Shown one piece after another: positions 1-7,937 of a DNA stretch of 39,265 bases (its first letter is position 1; the number at the start of each line of letters is the position of its first letter). The notes under the pieces were generated by a model. The model was given only the letters and a program-made list of their open reading frames with translations. It searched no databases and was not told the DNA's origin. Location of the stretch: assembly GCF_004803405.1 (NCBI RefSeq), contig NZ_SSXI01000050.1, positions 13,858 to 53,122 on the forward strand. Direction: 5' to 3'. The position numbers and the translations under genes were made by a program. The DNA comes from Nocardioides sp. Lineage in GTDB: Bacteria > Actinomycetota > Actinomycetes > Propionibacteriales > Nocardioidaceae.

Positions 1-34
1 GCCTGGAGCGGCAGCGGTCACCCGACCAGGACGC

Positions 35-3000
35 TCAGCTGACCTTCTCGGTCGGCTTCGAGGTCAGCACGGTGGTGGTGTAGCCAGGCTTGCGGCCGGT
101 GACCTTGACCGTGATCCTCTTCCCCCGGTCGGCGCGACGCACCACGTACCTCGTCCTCGTGGCGCCCGTCAGCCTCTTGCCGGCCCGGAACCACTGGTAC
201 GACAGCCGCACCGGCGCGGGACCCCACGAGCCGGTGATGACGCGCAGTGTCCGGCCGACCTCGGGGCGCCCCTTGATCCGGGGCCGCGTTGCGGCGAGCC
301 TGCCAGCAGCCACCGGCGTCGTGGGCCTCGAGACCGACGAGACGGTCAGGTAGCCGGGCTTCGAGCCGGTCACCGTCACCGAGATCCGGTGCCCGCGGTC
401 CACCGCCCTGAGCAGGTACGTCGCTCCTGTGGCGCCGCCGATGGGCACCCCCGAGCGCGACCACCGGTAGCGCAGGGTCACGGGAGCGGGCTCCCAGCTC
501 CCCGTTGCCACCGCCAGTGTCGTCCCGACCCGAGCGGCACCCGTGACGACGGGCACCGGGGTGGAGGTGAGTGCGCTCTTCGGTGAGGCGTCAGGCACGA
601 CGACCGTCTGTGCCGACTCCAGGTTCCCGGCGACATCGCGCGCCCGGAACCACATCGTGGCCTCGTCCTCGCCCACGGCGACCGGAGCGGTGTAGGGAGA
701 CCAGGCGGAGCCGTCCATCGAGTACTCCACCCCGGCCACCCCCGAGGTCGTGTCGCTCGCCGTCAGGGTCACGGTGCGGGTCTCGTCCACAGCCGCCGTC
801 GTCGCCGGCGGAACGGAGTCGAGCTCCAGCGTCACCTCGGTCGGTGCCGACCGGTTGCCCGCGTCGTCCACGGCACGCGCCTGCACCGTGTTGGTCCCCT
901 GGTCCAGTCCACCGACGGGACCGCCGGCGTAGGCGGCCCAATCCCCTTCCACACGGATCTCGATGCTCGGCTCGGCGCCCGAGTCGTCGCTGGCCGACCA
1001 CGTCAACGACGGCGGACTGGTGTGCCACGCCCGTGGGGACGCGACCGACACCGACGCCAGGGTGGGCGCCGTCGCGTCGACCAGGAGCCCGGTGCTGCCG
1101 ACGGCCGCGGCCTGGACCGCGGCGAGCTCCTCCGCCGTGATCGGCAGGATCGTCCCGTGCCGCTTCTTCAGGCTGCCGAAGCTCACGTCGCTCGCTGCCG
1201 ACCAGCTGTCGGTCGTGGGATCGCCGATGTTCGTGGTGCGGAACGGCAGGTAGCCCCGGCCGGTGGCGTACTGGTCCGCCATGAGGCCCCAGAGCGGGGC
1301 CGCCTGGTCCAGGTCGTCCTCGTTGTAGGCGAAGAACTCGGGACCTTCGAGGGCCGCACCCGAGTAGGCGGAGTTGTTGAAGATGCTCTGCAGCGTGCCC
1401 ACCAGGGACCAGTGCTGATCATCGACGTACGCCTCGGCCTGAGTTGCCGTGGAGGTCGCGTACAGGTTCTTCGAGCGTTCGATCGTGATCTGCCCGTCCC
1501 CCGAGGCGCGGTAGTACCAGTCGCCGACCTTGATCATGCTCGTGTCGATGATCGAGCCGTTGCGGTCGATCCACTTGACCGGGTCGGAGAACGTGACGAA
1601 GTCGCGGGTCGTCGCGTAGTACACGTTCACCGGGTCGCCGATCCCGTTGGTCGGTGTCGACTTCGTCGCCCAATAGACCACGTAATGCTGCTGGGCGGCG
1701 TCCCAGAACGCCTCCGGCGCCCACGCCATCCCCGCGCCCGGGATGGGGGACGCGACGTCCGCCAGCTGCGGGGTGCTCCAGTGCGCCAGGTCGTGGGACT
1801 TCCACACGACGAGACCGAGGCTGCCGGTCTCGGTGGCCTGCGCGTTGCCCCAGCCGCCGCGGTGGAAGATGCTCAGGTCGGTCGCGATCAGGTAGAAGGT
1901 GTCGCCCTCGGGCGAGCGGACCAGGAAGGGATCCCTGACCCCCTTGTCGCCGATGCTCGAGGACAGCACCGGGCTGCCGTTGGGACGAGTGTCCGCCCAG
2001 GTGTCGCCGTCGCTGCTCGTCGCGAAGTAGATCTGCTCGTCGTTCGCGCTGCGTTCGGTCCCCGTGAAGTGCGCGAACAGGTAGTCCGTCGTGACCGGGG
2101 CGGGGACCCTGGCCCGGACCAGGGCGGTGAAGCGTCGAACGCTCTCTCCGATGGAGACGGTGAGCGTGACGGTCTGGTCGTCGGCACCGCGGGTGACCAC
2201 GCCCGGTGCGACGCCGTCGACCTCGTCGTCGGTGATGACGGCGGGGTTGGAGGACCTCCAGGTGAGGGGCAGATCGTACTTCCCGGTCGTCGGAAGGGTC
2301 AGGTTCGACCGGACGTCGTGAAGCCCGGGCAGGGAGACGGCAGCGAGTGCCTGCTGCGTCTTCTCCTCCTCCGACGGCAGCGGGACCACGGTGACCTCGA
2401 CCTGCCTGCTGAGGACGTGCTCCCCCACGGTGATCGTGGCGACCAGGATCCCGGTCGCTGCCGGCTCTCCCGGCGCCGGACGGACCACCTGAGCGGTCCT
2501 GCCGTCGGCCTCGATCGAGATCGAGTCCATCTGCGAGGCCCATGACACCACGCCGGCCGGACCGGGCAGGACGTGCGGCGATTCCTCGATCGTCAGGGAC
2601 CCGGGGAGCCGGTCGTACGCGCGCTGCGCCGCCGCCTGCTGGATCTGCGACTCGGTGAGGGCGGCACTGTGGACGCTGACGTTGTCGAGCAGCCCCGAGA
2701 AGTACTCGCCGGCACTGCCCCAGTTGGCCTTGCCGAGCTGGAGCACGCCGCCGGAGGCACCCAGGATGGTGCTGAGCAGCTTCCCCTGGGTGTTGCTGGC
2801 CACCAGCAGGCCGTCGACGTAGAGCTTGCCGGTGGTCCCCGAGACCACGATGTCGACGTGTTTCCATCCCGACGGCGTCCCCGTGGCCACCAGGTTGCCG
2901 GTGGTGTCGCGGGTGGTGCCGTCGTTGTCGTAGCGCTCGACGGTGATGCTGCTGGCCCGGTCCAGCACTCCGAGGTAGTGCTCGCTGCGGAAGGTGTTCG

Positions 3001-3418
3001 TGGCAATGCTGCGCTGTGCGACCACGCTCCACCCGGTGTTGCCCGCCGCGCTCGGAGCGCTGTCGTAGGAGATGGTGACCTCGTCGAGCCCCGCGAGGAG
3101 CGGCGAACCGTCGTCCTTGGTCACGTCCAGCCAGAAGCCGCTGCTCAGCCGCGCGGCCCTCGTGCCGTCCGGGCCGTCACCGAGGGTCAGGGTGCCGCGC
3201 ACCTCGGCCCTCGCGCCCGCCCCCGCAAAGCCCGTTGCCGCGTCGTCGAAGGAGAAGTCGGCGATGACCGACGTGTCCTGGGCGCCGGCCTGCGCGAGCG
3301 GCGCGGTCGTAGCCCCCGCGTGCGCGCTGCCGGCGCCGGTCAGGACACCGGCGGTCACCGCCAGCGACGTGACCAGGACCACGGCCCAGGGATTGCGTGA
3401 GCTCGTGCTGGATCGCAT
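35..3418 (-). CDS. Secreted multidomain GH43-like glycosidase (LamG, Ig-like, GH43 propeller, C-terminal Ig repeats)
   Basis: A 1127-residue exported protein. I chose the ATG at 3418 because it opens directly onto a signal peptide (MRSSTSSRN, hydrophobic core, AHAG cleavage region); the open frame continues 24 codons upstream, through the regulatory dyads. Domains in order: LamG/concanavalin-like (about 50-255), an atrophied bacterial Ig-like region (about 270-440), a five-bladed GH43-type propeller (about 443-770), an OmpL47/Ig-like region (about 785-945) and two related Ig-like repeats (about 945-1127). Likely catalytic residues are Asp in VRDPFL (about 494), Asp in IIDTSM (about 624, pKa modulator) and Glu in LEGPEFF (about 691, acid). 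Family members act on arabinose- or xylose-containing polysaccharides; the exact substrate cannot be read. It is divergent from the GH27 gene and shares its control region, so the two probably attack the same plant polymer outside the cell. Confidence 0.85.
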   Translation of the reverse strand: MRSSTSSRNPWAVVLVTSLAVTAGVLTGAGSAHAGATTAPLAQAGAQDTSVIADFSFDDAATGFAGAGARAEVRGTLTLGDGPDGTRAARLSSGFWLDVTKDDGSPLLAGLDEVTISYDSAPSAAGNTGWSVVAQRSIATNTFRSEHYLGVLDRASSITVERYDNDGTTRDTTGNLVATGTPSGWKHVDIVVSGTTGKLYVDGLLVASNTQGKLLSTILGASGGVLQLGKANWGSAGEYFSGLLDNVSVHSAALTESQIQQAAAQRAYDRLPGSLTIEESPHVLPGPAGVVSWASQMDSISIEADGRTAQVVRPAPGEPAATGILVATITVGEHVLSRQVEVTVVPLPSEEEKTQQALAAVSLPGLHDVRSNLTLPTTGKYDLPLTWRSSNPAVITDDEVDGVAPGVVTRGADDQTVTLTVSIGESVRRFTALVRARVPAPVTTDYLFAHFTGTERSANDEQIYFATSSDGDTWADTRPNGSPVLSSSIGDKGVRDPFLVRSPEGDTFYLIATDLSIFHRGGWGNAQATETGSLGLVVWKSHDLAHWSTPQLADVASPIPGAGMAWAPEAFWDAAQQHYVVYWATKSTPTNGIGDPVNVYYATTRDFVTFSDPVKWIDRNGSIIDTSMIKVGDWYYRASGDGQITIERSKNLYATSTATQAEAYVDDQHWSLVGTLQSIFNNSAYSGAALEGPEFFAYNEDDLDQAAPLWGLMADQYATGRGYLPFRTTNIGDPTTDSWSAASDVSFGSLKKRHGTILPITAEELAAVQAAAVGSTGLLVDATAPTLASVSVASPRAWHTSPPSLTWSASDDSGAEPSIEIRVEGDWAAYAGGPVGGLDQGTNTVQARAVDDAGNRSAPTEVTLELDSVPPATTAAVDETRTVTLTASDTTSGVAGVEYSMDGSAWSPYTAPVAVGEDEATMWFRARDVAGNLESAQTVVVPDASPKSALTSTPVPVVTGAARVGTTLAVATGSWEPAPVTLRYRWSRSGVPIGGATGATYLLRAVDRGHRISVTVTGSKPGYLTVSSVSRPTTPVAAGRLAATRPRIKGRPEVGRTLRVITGSWGPAPVRLSYQWFRAGKRLTGATRTRYVVRRADRGKRITVKVTGRKPGYTTTVLTSKPTEKVS

Positions 3419-3476
3419 GGATTGCCCCGTTCGCTTGCTGTGCGCTCGTGTCCCGAGATTCTCGGAGCACCACCGT

Positions 3477-3490
3477 GTGACGACGGTCAC
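3477..3490. promoter_or_regulatory. GTGAC-N4-GTCAC dyad (Crp-like) near the GH43 transcription start
   Basis: GTGACGACGGTCAC has the GTGA-N6-TCAC form of Crp/GlxR-class sites. It lies 4 bp from the LacI-type operator. Its position over the predicted transcription start would suit repression rather than classical activation, so the regulator is uncertain. Confidence 0.45.
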
Positions 3491-3493
3491 GGC

Positions 3494-3521
3494 ATGTTAG
3501 CGCTAACACCCCTCCTGTCAA
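3494..3521 (-). promoter_or_regulatory. Predicted promoter of the GH43-like gene (-35 TTGACA, -10 TAACAT)
   Basis: Read on the minus strand, a perfect TTGACA lies at 3521-3516 and TAACAT at 3499-3494, with a 16-bp spacer. The LacI-type palindrome at 3495-3508 covers the -10 and part of the spacer, the position expected for a repressor. Transcription would begin near 3487, inside the GTGAC dyad at 3477-3490. Confidence 0.6.
3495..3508. promoter_or_regulatory. LacI/GalR-type operator, perfect 14-bp palindrome TGTTAGCGCTAACA
   Basis: TGTTAGC-GCTAACA is a perfect palindrome with the central CG typical of LacI-family operators. It resembles operators described for arabinose-responsive LacI-family regulators in actinobacteria. 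It overlaps the predicted -10 of the GH43-like gene. No LacI-family regulator gene lies in this window. Confidence 0.75.
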
Positions 3522-3579
3522 CCCGCGCTGACTCTCCGTCGCTCGTTCGCCGGAATTCGTCCGACATGTGGACCGATCT

Positions 3580-3593
3580 GTGACTGGCGTCAC
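3580..3593. promoter_or_regulatory. GTGAC-N4-GTCAC dyad (Crp-like) before the GH27 gene
   Basis: GTGACTGGCGTCAC; with its flanks it reads TGTGA-N6-TCACA, the full Crp consensus shape. It sits 1 bp from the second LacI-type operator and overlaps the likely -35 region of the GH27 gene. It differs by one base from the dyad at 32019-32032. Confidence 0.5.
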
Positions 3594-3594
3594 A

Positions 3595-3608
3595 TGTGAG
3601 CGCTAACA
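3595..3608. promoter_or_regulatory. Second LacI/GalR-type operator, TGTGAGCGCTAACA
   Basis: A one-mismatch copy of the palindrome at 3495-3508, exactly 100 bp away, with A/T at the outer positions (3594, 3609). It overlaps a possible GH27 -10 (TAACAT, 3604-3609) and lies 36 bp before the GH27 ATG. Confidence 0.7.
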
Positions 3609-3643
3609 TCCGGCCAGCTGCTCTCACATCGGAGGTTCGCCCC

Positions 3644-6373
3644 ATGTCTCAACGTCTGCGTTCCCTGCTCCTGCGGTTGATCGTGCTAGCCACTGCGCTC
3701 GCCGGGTCTGCGGTGGTCGCCACCGTCTCCCCGGTCGCGGGCGCACCTCGGGCAGCGGCGGCCGCTCCTGCCGCGGGCATCGCGCTGACACCCCCGATGG
3801 GGTGGAACAGCTGGAACACCTACTTCTGCGACATCAACGAGGAGAAGATCCGGGCCGCGGTCGACGCCATCGTCAGCTCGGGCATGCGCGACGCCGGCTA
3901 CGAGTACGTCGTCGTGGACGACTGCTGGCAGGCCCCGCAGCGCAACGCGGACGGTGACCTGGAGGCCGACCCGGTCCGGTTCCCGTCGGGCATGAAGGCG
4001 CTGGGCGACTACATCCACGACCGAGGCCTGAAGTTCGGCATCTACCAGGCGCCGATGCGCGAGACCTGCGCGCAGTACTTCGACAGCCCGCGCGGCGAGA
4101 TGGGCCCCCTGGGGCAGACCGGCGCCCTCGGCCATGAGGTCCTGGATGCTCAGCGCTTCGCCTCCTGGGGCGTGGACTACCTGAAGTACGACTGGTGCGA
4201 CCCCAGCGGCACGATCGAGGAGCAGGCGGAGAGGTTCGCTCTCATGGGCGACGCGCTCGAGGCGACGGGTCGTCCGATCGTGTACTCGATCAACTCCAAC
4301 AGCGCCCACTCCAACACCGGTCCGCTGTACGACTGGGGCCAGGTGGCGCACCTGTGGCGCACCACCGAGGACATCACCGACAAGTGGTCCAGCGGCTGCG
4401 CGCCGACCAGCGACTGCTTCCTCGGCGTCACCGAGATCCTCGACGTGCAGGCGGGACTCGGGCACCAGAACGGGCCCGGCCACTGGAACGACCCCGACAT
4501 GCTCGAGGTCGGCGTTCGCGGCACGTTCTCCCCGACCGAGAACCGGGCTCACTTCAGCATGTGGGGGATCATGGCCTCGCCGTTGATGGCGGGCAACAAC
4601 GTCACCGCGATGACGTCGGTCGTGCGCGACGTGCTCACCAACGCGGACGTGATCGAGATCAACCAGGACCCGCTGGGGATCCAGGCCGAGCGTGTGCGCG
4701 ACGACGGTGACGCCGAGGTGTGGGCCAAGCCGCTCTCCGACGGCTCGGTCGCGGTGGCCCTGCTCAATCGCGGCAGCGCCGGCCGTGTCATGTCGACGAT
4801 GCCCTCCGAGATCGGGGCGCCCGAGGCCTCCGCCTACCACCTGACCGACGTGTGGACGAAGGGCGTGCGCAACACCACCGGCGAGATCCGGGCCTCGGTC
4901 CCGGGGCACGGCGTGGTGATGTACCGCGTGCGGCCCGAGGAGGCCACGGCGACCCAGTTCGGGCTCCAGGGCGGCGCCTCGGGACGATGCATCGACGCGC
5001 AGGGCGGCATCGCCAACAACGGCACCCGGGCAGTCATCTGGGACTGCAACGAGGGGCCGACCCAGATCTTCTCCGAGACCTCCGGACAGCTCATGTTCGG
5101 CGGCCAGTGCCTCGACGTCGAGCGCCAGGGCACCGTCGACGGGTCCGCGGTGATCGCATGGGAGTGCAACAACCAGACCAACCAGCAGTGGGAGCTGAAC
5201 GAGGACGGCACCATCACCGCGGCCCAGGCCGGCAAGTGCCTCACGGTCGTGGGCGGAGGGACCGCGAACAACGCGGCGCTCGAGGTCCGCACCTGCACGC
5301 CGGACAACCAGAGCCAGCAGTGGAGCAAGAACCCGCTCTCCATCCCCGGCCCCGCGCCCTACGAAGGGAGCGGTGCCACCGCAACCATCTCCGGCGGCTC
5401 CGCCGGCTGGTACTCCGCCGAGTCGCGCCTGACGGTCAGCGGCGACGCCGAGGACATCCTGCAGTACCGCCTCGGCGCCGGTGACTGGGCCGAGTACGTC
5501 GCGCCCGTGGCACTGCCGCACGGCACGTACGACGTCTCGGTCCGGGCGCGTGACGCACAGCTGAGGACGAGCGAGGTCCGGACCACCTCGGTCAAGGTCG
5601 ACACCGCACCGCCGGTGGTGGAGGTCACCCGCGAGGGACGCACGGTGACGATCGCCGGGACGGATGCCGACTCCGGGGTGGCTGGGGTGGAGTACCGGCT
5701 GGACGAGGGCGACTGGACGACGTACACGTCGCCCCTCGTCCTCGACGGCGCCAGCCACACGGTGGCCGCCCGGGCCAGCGACGTCGCGGGGAACACCTCG
5801 TCGCCCACGTCGCTGCAGGTCGAGGAAGTGTCGGCGCCGGTCAGCACGAGCGCGCCGAGGGTCGCCGGCGTCCCCCGGGTCGGCCGGGTCCTGACCGCCT
5901 CCACCGGGTCGTGGGACCGCGACGGCCTCACCTTCACCTACCAGTGGCTGCGTGACGGGCGGGCGATCCGGGGTGCCACGACCGCTCGGTACACCCTCAC
6001 CGGGGCCGATCTCCGCAGCCGCGTCGCGATCCGGGTGACCGCAACCGACGCGGACGGCGCCACCGGCACCGCGGTCTCACGAGCCATGGCGCCGGTTCGC
6101 AAGGCGAAGACCAGGCTCACGGCCGAGGCGACCACCATCGACCGGAGCGGTCGTGACCGGGTCCGCGTCACGGTGCGCGCGAGCGCTCTCGGCGTGGTGC
6201 CGGCGGGGCGGGTCGTGCTTCGCCACGGATCGAAGCTGCTGGGCACCGTCCGCCTGGTCGACGGACGTGCGCGCCTCGTGCTGCGCACCCCCTCGGCCTG
6301 GAGGACGATCACCGCCGTCTACCCGGGATCGCCGACGACCACCCGGGCCGTGACGCGGGTGGCCATTCGCTGA
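3644..6373 (+). CDS. Secreted GH27 glycosidase (alpha-galactosidase or beta-L-arabinopyranosidase) with ricin-type CBM and Ig-like tail
   Basis: A 909-residue exported enzyme. The ATG at 3644 follows GGAGG (3631-3635) with 8-bp spacing and opens onto a signal peptide ending in an Ala-rich stretch near residue 43. The GH27 domain (about 46-400) shows PPMGWNSWN, VVVDDCW (Asp92, Asp93), YLKYDWCD (nucleophile Asp183), RTTEDI (acid/base Asp243) and HWNDPDML. A ricin-like CBM13 follows (about 437-560, with QQW repeats), then two OmpL47-like repeats (about 579-730), an Ig-like repeat (about 735-815) and a Big_3-like Ig domain (about 821-909). GH27 members release terminal alpha-galactose, and some actinobacterial ones with CBM13 release beta-L-arabinopyranose. 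The pairing with a GH43-like enzyme and an arabinose-type operator makes the second activity worth testing. Confidence 0.9.
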   Translation: MSQRLRSLLLRLIVLATALAGSAVVATVSPVAGAPRAAAAAPAAGIALTPPMGWNSWNTYFCDINEEKIRAAVDAIVSSGMRDAGYEYVVVDDCWQAPQRNADGDLEADPVRFPSGMKALGDYIHDRGLKFGIYQAPMRETCAQYFDSPRGEMGPLGQTGALGHEVLDAQRFASWGVDYLKYDWCDPSGTIEEQAERFALMGDALEATGRPIVYSINSNSAHSNTGPLYDWGQVAHLWRTTEDITDKWSSGCAPTSDCFLGVTEILDVQAGLGHQNGPGHWNDPDMLEVGVRGTFSPTENRAHFSMWGIMASPLMAGNNVTAMTSVVRDVLTNADVIEINQDPLGIQAERVRDDGDAEVWAKPLSDGSVAVALLNRGSAGRVMSTMPSEIGAPEASAYHLTDVWTKGVRNTTGEIRASVPGHGVVMYRVRPEEATATQFGLQGGASGRCIDAQGGIANNGTRAVIWDCNEGPTQIFSETSGQLMFGGQCLDVERQGTVDGSAVIAWECNNQTNQQWELNEDGTITAAQAGKCLTVVGGGTANNAALEVRTCTPDNQSQQWSKNPLSIPGPAPYEGSGATATISGGSAGWYSAESRLTVSGDAEDILQYRLGAGDWAEYVAPVALPHGTYDVSVRARDAQLRTSEVRTTSVKVDTAPPVVEVTREGRTVTIAGTDADSGVAGVEYRLDEGDWTTYTSPLVLDGASHTVAARASDVAGNTSSPTSLQVEEVSAPVSTSAPRVAGVPRVGRVLTASTGSWDRDGLTFTYQWLRDGRAIRGATTARYTLTGADLRSRVAIRVTATDADGATGTAVSRAMAPVRKAKTRLTAEATTIDRSGRDRVRVTVRASALGVVPAGRVVLRHGSKLLGTVRLVDGRARLVLRTPSAWRTITAVYPGSPTTTRAVTRVAIR

Positions 6374-6416
6374 GTGCGGCAGCTCACCGCAGCCCCGCCA
6401 ACGTCGGCGGGCTGAG

Positions 6417-6453
6417 CGGTCCCGGTGCGGCCACGGCGGCCGCGCCGGGACCG
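6417..6453 (+). terminator. Strong hairpin terminator after the GH27 gene
   Basis: A 16-bp stem (6417-6432 with 6438-6453, one G-T pair) and a 5-base loop, 44 bp after the stop. There is no T-tract, as is common in high-GC actinobacteria. The rest of 6374-6608 shows no convincing gene. Confidence 0.7.
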
Positions 6454-6608
6454 ACACGCCGTCTGCTCGGTAGGAGACCCACCGCCCGACGCCGCAGCAG
6501 CACGGTAGAGAATCGCACTCCGCCGTGAAGTCTCACGCATGACGCACCAGCATGGTGGTGCTGCCATGGTCGGCGACAGCGATCGATCTCGCTCGGGAGG
6601 AGAATCCA

Positions 6609-6980
6609 GTGACCACCACCGTGCACGACGACCCCAGCCAGAGCCGCTACGAGATCCATGTCGACGACCAGTTGGCGGGATTCAGCGAGTACAAGCTCAA
6701 CCCCGGACGGATCGCCTTCACCCACACCCAGGTCGACCCCGCGTTCAGCGGCCGTGGGCTGGCCAGGCAGCTGGTCGAAGAGGAGCTCGAGGACGCGCGC
6801 CGTCGTGGCCTGGCGGTGCTGCCGTTCTGCCCGTACGTTCGCCGGATCATCGCGCAGGCCCCGGAGAAGTACCTGGGTTTGGTTCCCGACAAGGACAGGG
6901 AGCGGTTCCAGCTTCCCGCGGCCGGTGGCGATGCGGATCCGGGCCCGGGGGGTAGCGCCGTCGAGGAGAAGGGACGCTGA
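6609..6980 (+). CDS. Small GNAT-fold protein, Acetyltransf_CG (YjdJ-like) family
   Basis: A 123-residue protein. GTG at 6609 is preferred over an upstream ATG at 6552 because GGAGG (6596-6600) lies 8 bp before it and homology begins at once. The compact fold shows RYEIHVDDQLAGFSEY, FTHTQVDP, the acetyl-CoA loop SGRGLA, and LPFCPYVRRII near the C-terminal side, a pattern typical of the short GCN5-related group without a full acceptor-binding half. A charged, Gly/Pro-rich tail of about 25 residues follows. The stop overlaps the start of the next gene (TGATG), so the two are translationally coupled. The acetyl acceptor is unknown for this family. Confidence 0.85.
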   Translation: MTTTVHDDPSQSRYEIHVDDQLAGFSEYKLNPGRIAFTHTQVDPAFSGRGLARQLVEEELEDARRRGLAVLPFCPYVRRIIAQAPEKYLGLVPDKDRERFQLPAAGGDADPGPGGSAVEEKGR

Positions 6981-7285
6981 TGACCCTGCAGGTCGTCGAC
7001 GCGCCGGAGCGCCAGCGGTACGAGGCGATCCGAGATGGCGCGGTCCTAGGTTTCGCCGCCTACCAGAAGACCGATGAGCTGATCGTGTTCACCCACACCG
7101 AGGTCGACCCGGCGCTCGAGGGACAGGGCGTCGGCGGCGCACTCGTCCAGGGCGCTCTCGATCATGTCCGGACTCTCGGCCTCCGGGTGCTCCCGATCTG
7201 CCCCTTCGTCCAGGCGTGGATGGACCGCCACCCCGACTACATCGACCTGGACTACCGGCGACCGGCCAGCAAAGTCGCCGACTGA
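6980..7285 (+). CDS. Second small GNAT-fold protein, Acetyltransf_CG family
   Basis: A 101-residue paralogue of the preceding gene, sharing RYEAI..GAVLGFAAYQ, FTHTEVDPALEGQGVG (acetyl-CoA loop) and LPICPFVQAWMDRHP. Its ATG overlaps the upstream stop by one base. It lacks the charged tail and is close to the minimum length of the family. The tandem arrangement suggests duplication and perhaps a heterodimer; the substrate is unknown. Confidence 0.85.
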   Translation: MTLQVVDAPERQRYEAIRDGAVLGFAAYQKTDELIVFTHTEVDPALEGQGVGGALVQGALDHVRTLGLRVLPICPFVQAWMDRHPDYIDLDYRRPASKVAD

Positions 7286-7351
7286 GACGACCCGGCGGCC
7301 CGGAGCGACGCGGGGGCGGCACGGTGCGGCACGGGGGTGCGGCACCGAGGC

Positions 7352-7813
7352 TCAGGGCGAGAGAGACGCCTCGACGTTGTCGGCCAGCGCCTGCAGCCCC
7401 TTCTGGAGGGTGGCGAACTGGCGGTCGCTCAGACCCATCAGCTCGGCGATCCGGTCGGGAATGCCGATCGCCCGATCCCGTAGCGCTCTGCCGTCCTCGG
7501 TGAGCTCCACGTCGACCGCACGCTCGTCATCGACGCGGCGCCGGCGTCGTACCAGGCCTGCGGACTCGAGGCGCTTCACCAGAGGCGTCAGCGTGCCGTA
7601 GTCCAGCCCGAGCTCCTCCCCCAGCCCACGCATCGACACCGGCGCCCGCTCCCAGAGCACCAGCATCGTGACGTACTGCGGATAGGTCAGCCCGATCTCG
7701 TTGAGCAGCGGGCGGTAGGCGGCCGTGATCAGACGGGACGCCGAGTAGAGCGAGAAGCAGAGCTGCTCGTCGAGCTTGAGCGAGAACCTGGGGACGACCT
7801 CGTCGATAGCCAT
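7352..7813 (-). CDS. MarR-family regulator, OhrR-like one-cysteine type
   Basis: A 153-residue winged-helix regulator. ATG at 7813 (MAIDEVV) is chosen because the family homology starts there; an in-frame ATG 18 codons upstream would overlap the divergent promoter. The protein resembles Bacillus OhrR throughout: LDEQLCFSLYSASR, TYPQYVTMLVLWE, LDYGTLTPLVKRLE and DDERAV. Cys19 matches the peroxide-sensing cysteine of OhrR and is the only cysteine, so it would be a one-Cys organic-hydroperoxide sensor. OhrR usually represses an ohr peroxidase; none is present here. The divergent neighbour is an esterase, suggesting that this regulator controls the esterase and itself. Confidence 0.88.
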   Translation of the reverse strand: MAIDEVVPRFSLKLDEQLCFSLYSASRLITAAYRPLLNEIGLTYPQYVTMLVLWERAPVSMRGLGEELGLDYGTLTPLVKRLESAGLVRRRRRVDDERAVDVELTEDGRALRDRAIGIPDRIAELMGLSDRQFATLQKGLQALADNVEASLSP

Positions 7814-7859
7814 GCGACCGACTTTACAGGCATGCACGAGACAAGTTCGCACATTTACC

Positions 7860-7878
7860 TTGTGCACAACTTACTTGT
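7860..7878. promoter_or_regulatory. Candidate MarR/OhrR operator and esterase promoter
   Basis: The 124-bp gap between the divergent genes holds a perfect palindrome TTGTGCACAA (7860-7869) overlapping an ACAA-N5-TTGT dyad (7866-7878), plus another ACAAGT at 7841-7846. A possible esterase promoter has -35 TTGTGC (7860-7865) and -10 TATGGT (7883-7888) with a 17-bp spacer, so a bound repressor would cover the -35. The classical OhrR box (TACAATT type) is not seen. Confidence 0.5.
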
Positions 7879-7937
7879 GCCCTATGGTTCTCGTCAGGCC
7901 CCGACCACGGGGTCACCGAACCAGAGGAGAGACAGCC

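Noticed and set aside
1022..2545. 507-residue plus-strand frame inside the GH43-like gene
   Set aside because: Val/Arg/Gly-rich antisense translation without domains.
3686..5758. 690-residue open frame antisense to the GH27 gene
   Set aside because: Shadow frame with skewed composition; GH27 catalytic motifs are on the plus strand.
7316..7345. Three GCGGCAC copies between the GNAT pair and the MarR gene
   Set aside because: Short GC-rich repeats with irregular spacing in a 66-bp convergent gap; likely composition rather than function.
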